64,000 nt of DNA from NCBI GenBank assembly GCA_942490925.1, contig CALNYX010000017.1:1302001-1366000 (forward strand). Reading direction: 5' to 3'. Position numbers and translations under genes: made by a program. This stretch comes from CALNYX01 sp942490925. GTDB taxonomy: Bacteria; Chlamydiota; Chlamydiia; Chlamydiales; JAAKFR01. Shown here in pieces: positions 61,643-64,000 of this stretch (position 1 is the stretch's first letter; every line of letters begins with the position of its first letter). The notes under the pieces were generated by a model. It did no database searches and had not been told where the DNA came from. It saw only the letters and a list, made by a program, of their open reading frames with translations.

Positions 61643-61712
61643 GTGTTGTCAACATTTCCACACCCTTCTAGGAAGAGGAAAAAGAAGATAAATAACTCTT
61701 CTCTTTTAATAG
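61643..61712 (+). promoter_or_regulatory. Leader element upstream of the glmU-like gene, copy B (box plus hairpin)
   Basis: The 21-base box (61643-61663, containing TCAACATTTCCACAC) differs from the hemB copy at one base and includes the palindrome TGTTGTCAACA. It is followed by GAAGAGGAAAAAGAAG, which pairs with CTCTTC (61696-61701) before a TCTTTT run, so the hairpin could act as an attenuator. The box ends 52 bases before the ATG. The 160 bases before it (61481-61642) hold TTATTCAACA, TTGTTGATAG and TTATTGACG but no gene. Confidence 0.5.
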
Positions 61713-61715
61713 ACT

Positions 61716-62357
61716 ATGGACTTTTTCACACCTGATCTCTATTTCAATCTTTCCACCTTCAAACATGCTGACATTTTTGCCACAGCTGAGCCAGTCTGGA
61801 AGGTCTTGAGCAAAATACATGATTACTTAATGGAGCAAGCGTTAGGTAACATTGAAGGCTCAATCGAAACAGGGGCGCACCTTGTGAACCCTGAACTCAT
61901 TTCAATCGGCAAAGGAACACGCGTTGAAGCGGGCGCTTATATTATCGGTCCTTGTGTGATTGGCGAAAACTGCCAGATTCGCCACGGAGCGTACGTTCGC
62001 GGCGATGTGCTAGTTGGAGACCAATGTGTGATCGGTCATGCAACAGAGGCTAAGAACGCCATCTTTATGAACAAATCTCAAGCAGGGCACTTTGCCTACG
62101 TCGGAGATTCTGTTCTTGGCAACGGGGTAAACCTTGGCGCAGGAACTAAATGTGCAAACCTAAGATTCGATCGGAAGCCTGTTTTGGTGGGCAAGGAGCG
62201 GACTGATAGCGGACTGAAAAAATTCGGCGCAATTTTTGCAGATGGTTCGCAAACAGGGTGTAATACAGTGACCAATCCAGGCACAATCATGGAAAAAAAG
62301 AGTTTTACTCTTGCTTGTGCAAGCGTTCAGGGAGTTATTCGTGCTCGAGAAATATAA
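61716..62357 (+). CDS. GlmU C-terminal-like left-handed beta-helix acyltransferase
   Basis: 213 residues. After about 45 residues (WKVLSKIHDYLMEQ), hexapeptide repeats run through ISIGKGTRVEAGAYIIGPCVIGENCQIRHGAYVRGDVLVG, ending in GANLG-type VNLGAGTKCANLRFD and GAIFADGSQTGCNTVTNPG. This matches the acetyltransferase half of GlmU. The uridyltransferase half is missing. From memory, CT629 is annotated glmU and is similarly short. Sugar-nucleotide or amino-sugar acylation for peptidoglycan or LPS precursors is the likely role. It overlaps ispA by 17 bases. Confidence 0.85.
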   Translation: MDFFTPDLYFNLSTFKHADIFATAEPVWKVLSKIHDYLMEQALGNIEGSIETGAHLVNPELISIGKGTRVEAGAYIIGPCVIGENCQIRHGAYVRGDVLVGDQCVIGHATEAKNAIFMNKSQAGHFAYVGDSVLGNGVNLGAGTKCANLRFDRKPVLVGKERTDSGLKKFGAIFADGSQTGCNTVTNPGTIMEKKSFTLACASVQGVIRAREI

Positions 62358-63159
62358 AAATGCAATTGAAGTAAAAATCTCTGAAGCAATTCATAAAATG
62401 GGCGTAAAAACGCCGCTTAGAGACGCTTGCGAATATGCCCTTAGAAACGGGGGAAAAAGATTTAGGCCAGCTCTTGTTTACTTGATTGCTGAGGGGCTTG
62501 GAAAAGAAAATGATATTAGTGACGCAGCCCTAGCAATTGAGCTTTTTCACACAGCTTCACTCATTGCGGATGATCTTCCCTGCATGGATGATGAAGAAAC
62601 GCGCCGTGGCCAAGCCGCTTTACATGTTGTGTATGGAGAGGCGGTGGCTATCTTGGCTACTTATGCTCTGATTGCAGAAGGGTATGAGCGGATTCGTCTC
62701 AATGCTCAAAAGATGGAAAACGGTGGAGAAATTGCCCTTCTGGCTTTAGAAAATGCTACAAAAAACACAGGAATCTGCGGAGCTACAGGAGGGCAGTACT
62801 TTGATCTTTTTGCTCCTGAACAAAACTTGGTGGAGATGATTCAAAAGAAGACAGCAACGCTTTTTGAAATCTCATTTGTCTTTGGCTGGCTTTTTGGCGG
62901 GGGTGAAATTGGTAAGCTTGACATCGTTAAAAAGGCCTCAAATCATTTTGGGGTTGCTTTTCAACTCTATGATGATCTGATGGATATAGATGAAGATGCG
63001 GTCGAAAAAAACTACGCTAAAAAATATGGCATAGAAGAAACAAAAGCAAAACTACTTAAAGAGCTCGATCTTTTTGAAGAGTGCATGGAACTTCTGTATA
63101 TGAGTGACTTGCACTTATCTTCGATGATCAAAGCTAAGTGCAAGCCTCTAATGTCCTAG
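62341..63159 (+). CDS. ispA: Geranyl/farnesyl diphosphate synthase (IspA type)
   Basis: 272 residues from the GTG at 62341, which follows GGGAG by six bases; an ATG at 62311 is less likely. It makes the C10-C15 isoprenoid diphosphates. Motifs: ALRNGGKRFRPALVYL, the first Asp-rich motif LIADDLPCMDDEETRRG, GATGGQYFDL, and the second Asp-rich motif YDDLMDIDED. In C. trachomatis ispA (CT628) is also next to glmU (CT629), from memory. Confidence 0.93.
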   Translation: MLEKYKNAIEVKISEAIHKMGVKTPLRDACEYALRNGGKRFRPALVYLIAEGLGKENDISDAALAIELFHTASLIADDLPCMDDEETRRGQAALHVVYGEAVAILATYALIAEGYERIRLNAQKMENGGEIALLALENATKNTGICGATGGQYFDLFAPEQNLVEMIQKKTATLFEISFVFGWLFGGGEIGKLDIVKKASNHFGVAFQLYDDLMDIDEDAVEKNYAKKYGIEETKAKLLKELDLFEECMELLYMSDLHLSSMIKAKCKPLMS

Positions 63160-63239
63160 TGCTGTGTGCACCACGGAAGGAACATTTGTGCGGCAAACGC
63201 TGCTGTAAGTAGCGCTTTAATAATCAGTCCTGGTAGCAT
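63156..63239 (-). CDS. Possible 27-residue hydrophobic peptide downstream of recA
   Basis: On the minus strand AGGAGG (63249-63244) is followed after four bases by an ATG and an open frame of 27 codons, MLPGLIIKALLTAAFAAQM followed by FLPWCTQH. The peptide is hydrophobic with one Lys and one Cys, long enough for a single membrane helix. The exact Shine-Dalgarno is the best evidence. It lies 66 bases after the recA stop and its end overlaps the ispA stop. No homologue known to me. Confidence 0.4.
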   Translation of the reverse strand: MLPGLIIKALLTAAFAAQMFLPWCTQH

Positions 63240-63305
63240 GATGCCTCCTAAAATTTTTGGATTTAAAACCCGTTTTATATCTAAATGAGAGTTTTTTCTT
63301 CAATG

Positions 63306-64000
63306 TTAAACGGCCGCAAGCTCTTCTTTTTTCGTTTTAGCTCTTGGAGCTAGTGAATGGCTCACGAGAACTTTCTGCTCAATTTCAGCCGCAAGAGCTC
63401 TGTTTTTTCTCAGCTCTAATCGAACAGCTTCACGCCCTTGTCCTAGTCGATTGCCGTTATAGCTGAACCAAGCGCCTTTTTTGTCGATAATGTCTTTTTC
63501 AACAGCAAGATCGATCAAGGTACCTTCGTAAGAAATTCCTTCGTTGAAGAGGATGTCAAATTCTGCAATTCTGAAAGGAGGAGCGAGTTTATTCTTTGCT
63601 ACTTTGACTTTGACGCGATTACCCATGTCCGCATTATCTGGCCCCTTGATAGAACCAATGCGTCTGATGTCAAGACGAATTGATGAGTAGAATTTCAAAG
63701 CGCGTCCACCCGTTGTTGTCTCCGGGCTACCAAACATCACACCAATTTTTTCACGGATTTGGTTGATGAAAATGGCGCAAGTATTCGAGCGCGAGAGTGT
63801 GGCTGTAAGTTTTCTCAAGGCTTGTGACATCATGCGCGCTTGTAGCCCGACATGTGTATCTCCGATTTCACCATCGAGTTCTGTTTTTGGAACAAGCGCT
63901 GCAACCGAGTCGATGACAACAACATCAACAGCATTAGAGCGTGCAAGCATTTCTGCAATGTTCAGGGCGTCTTCTCCACAGTCGGGCTGAGAGATCATCA
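63306..64000 (-). CDS. recA: RecA recombinase (C-terminal two thirds, cut by window edge)
   Basis: About 231 residues, open to the right edge. It shows VVVIDSVAALVPKTELDGEIGD (Walker B, given in part), HVGLQARMMSQALRKL, the L2 loop region INQIREKIGVMFGSPETTTG, GGRALKFYSS and the C-terminal domain (GISYEGTLIDLAVE, GAWFSYNGNRLGQGRE). It forms filaments on single-stranded DNA for recombination and repair. The Walker A motif lies outside the window. A short hydrophobic ORF follows on the same strand. Confidence 0.97.
   Translation of the reverse strand, partial: MISQPDCGEDALNIAEMLARSNAVDVVVIDSVAALVPKTELDGEIGDTHVGLQARMMSQALRKLTATLSRSNTCAIFINQIREKIGVMFGSPETTTGGRALKFYSSIRLDIRRIGSIKGPDNADMGNRVKVKVAKNKLAPPFRIAEFDILFNEGISYEGTLIDLAVEKDIIDKKGAWFSYNGNRLGQGREAVRLELRKNRALAAEIEQKVLVSHSLAPRAKTKKEELAAV

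Noticed and set aside
1..64000. Prophage, integrase, transposase or resistance cassette
   Set aside because: No integrase, transposase, capsid or similar genes were found. The only mobile signature is the non-coding repeat family.

Overview
The window is a gene-dense stretch of a member of the phylum Chlamydiae, most likely a Chlamydia-related ('environmental') lineage of the Waddlia/Simkania/Parachlamydia type rather than a Chlamydiaceae species. The markers are an NTT-type ATP/ADP translocase, topoisomerase I fused to a SWIB domain, GreA with a very long N-terminal extension, a double-length ThyX, an NqrA subunit, RsbU-type phosphatases beside enolase, and short conserved proteins that I recall from the C. 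trachomatis map (CT590, CT606.1 and CT635 types). An ECF sigma factor, a thioredoxin-type peroxiredoxin, PutA, Trk potassium uptake and a Fic protein suggest a larger gene set than in Chlamydiaceae. The species cannot be fixed from sequence reading alone.

Layout: 1-6267 holds recD (cut by the left edge), recB and recC on the minus strand. Divergent from them are a lysophospholipid-transporter-like protein with an acyltransferase-like tail and an ATP/ADP translocase (6218-9486). 9630-12862 carries a Fic-MerR fusion, a secreted GT17-type glycosyltransferase and an outer-membrane barrel. 12919-13316 is a transposon-like repeat. 13308-19797 is a translationally coupled operon: RsbU phosphatase, a degenerate RsbU paralogue and a CT590-type protein. 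19815-23758 has an rRNA methylase, RsgA, an ECF sigma factor, enolase and a small conserved protein. 23918-27865 holds tRNA relics followed by a tight four-gene island (BrnQ, unknown protein, cysteine desulfurase, frameshifted RarD-like exporter). 27829-35487 has a nine-repeat zinc-ribbon protein, a peroxiredoxin, tRNA-Arg, TrkA/TrkH, a Bcr-type pump and an FmdB protein; the last two lie downstream of groESL. 35489-45433 has groESL with a CIRCE-like operator, a NamZ-like muramidase, PutA (frameshifted), UvrD and sigma-54. 45430-53477 has a putative metalloprotease, a phosphoinositide-kinase-like protein, TopA-SWIB, ThyX and HemB. 53455-64000 has a YjbH-type barrel, NqrA, a CT635-type protein, GreA, RdgB, a CT606.1-type protein, Ung, tRNA-Pro, a GlmU-like acyltransferase, IspA, a possible 27-residue peptide and recA (cut by the right edge).

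Functionally, RecBCD, RecA, UvrD, Ung, RdgB and TopA form a repair and replication set. RsbU, RpoN, ECF sigma, GreA and CIRCE form a transcription-control set. NTT, BrnQ, TrkAH, NqrA and PutA serve host-derived energy and nutrient use. The Fic, GT17, zinc-ribbon and PI-kinase-like proteins are candidates for host interaction.

The main non-coding signals are a family of about 150-160 bp imperfect palindromes present three times, with compensatory base changes between copies; a duplicated leader element upstream of hemB and the glmU-like gene, inside a DnaA-box-rich region that may be the replication origin; and an aberrant tRNA-Thr-like gene with a partial copy in front of it. Two genes (putA, rarD-like) are broken by single-base shifts in short homopolymers, which could be sequencing errors.
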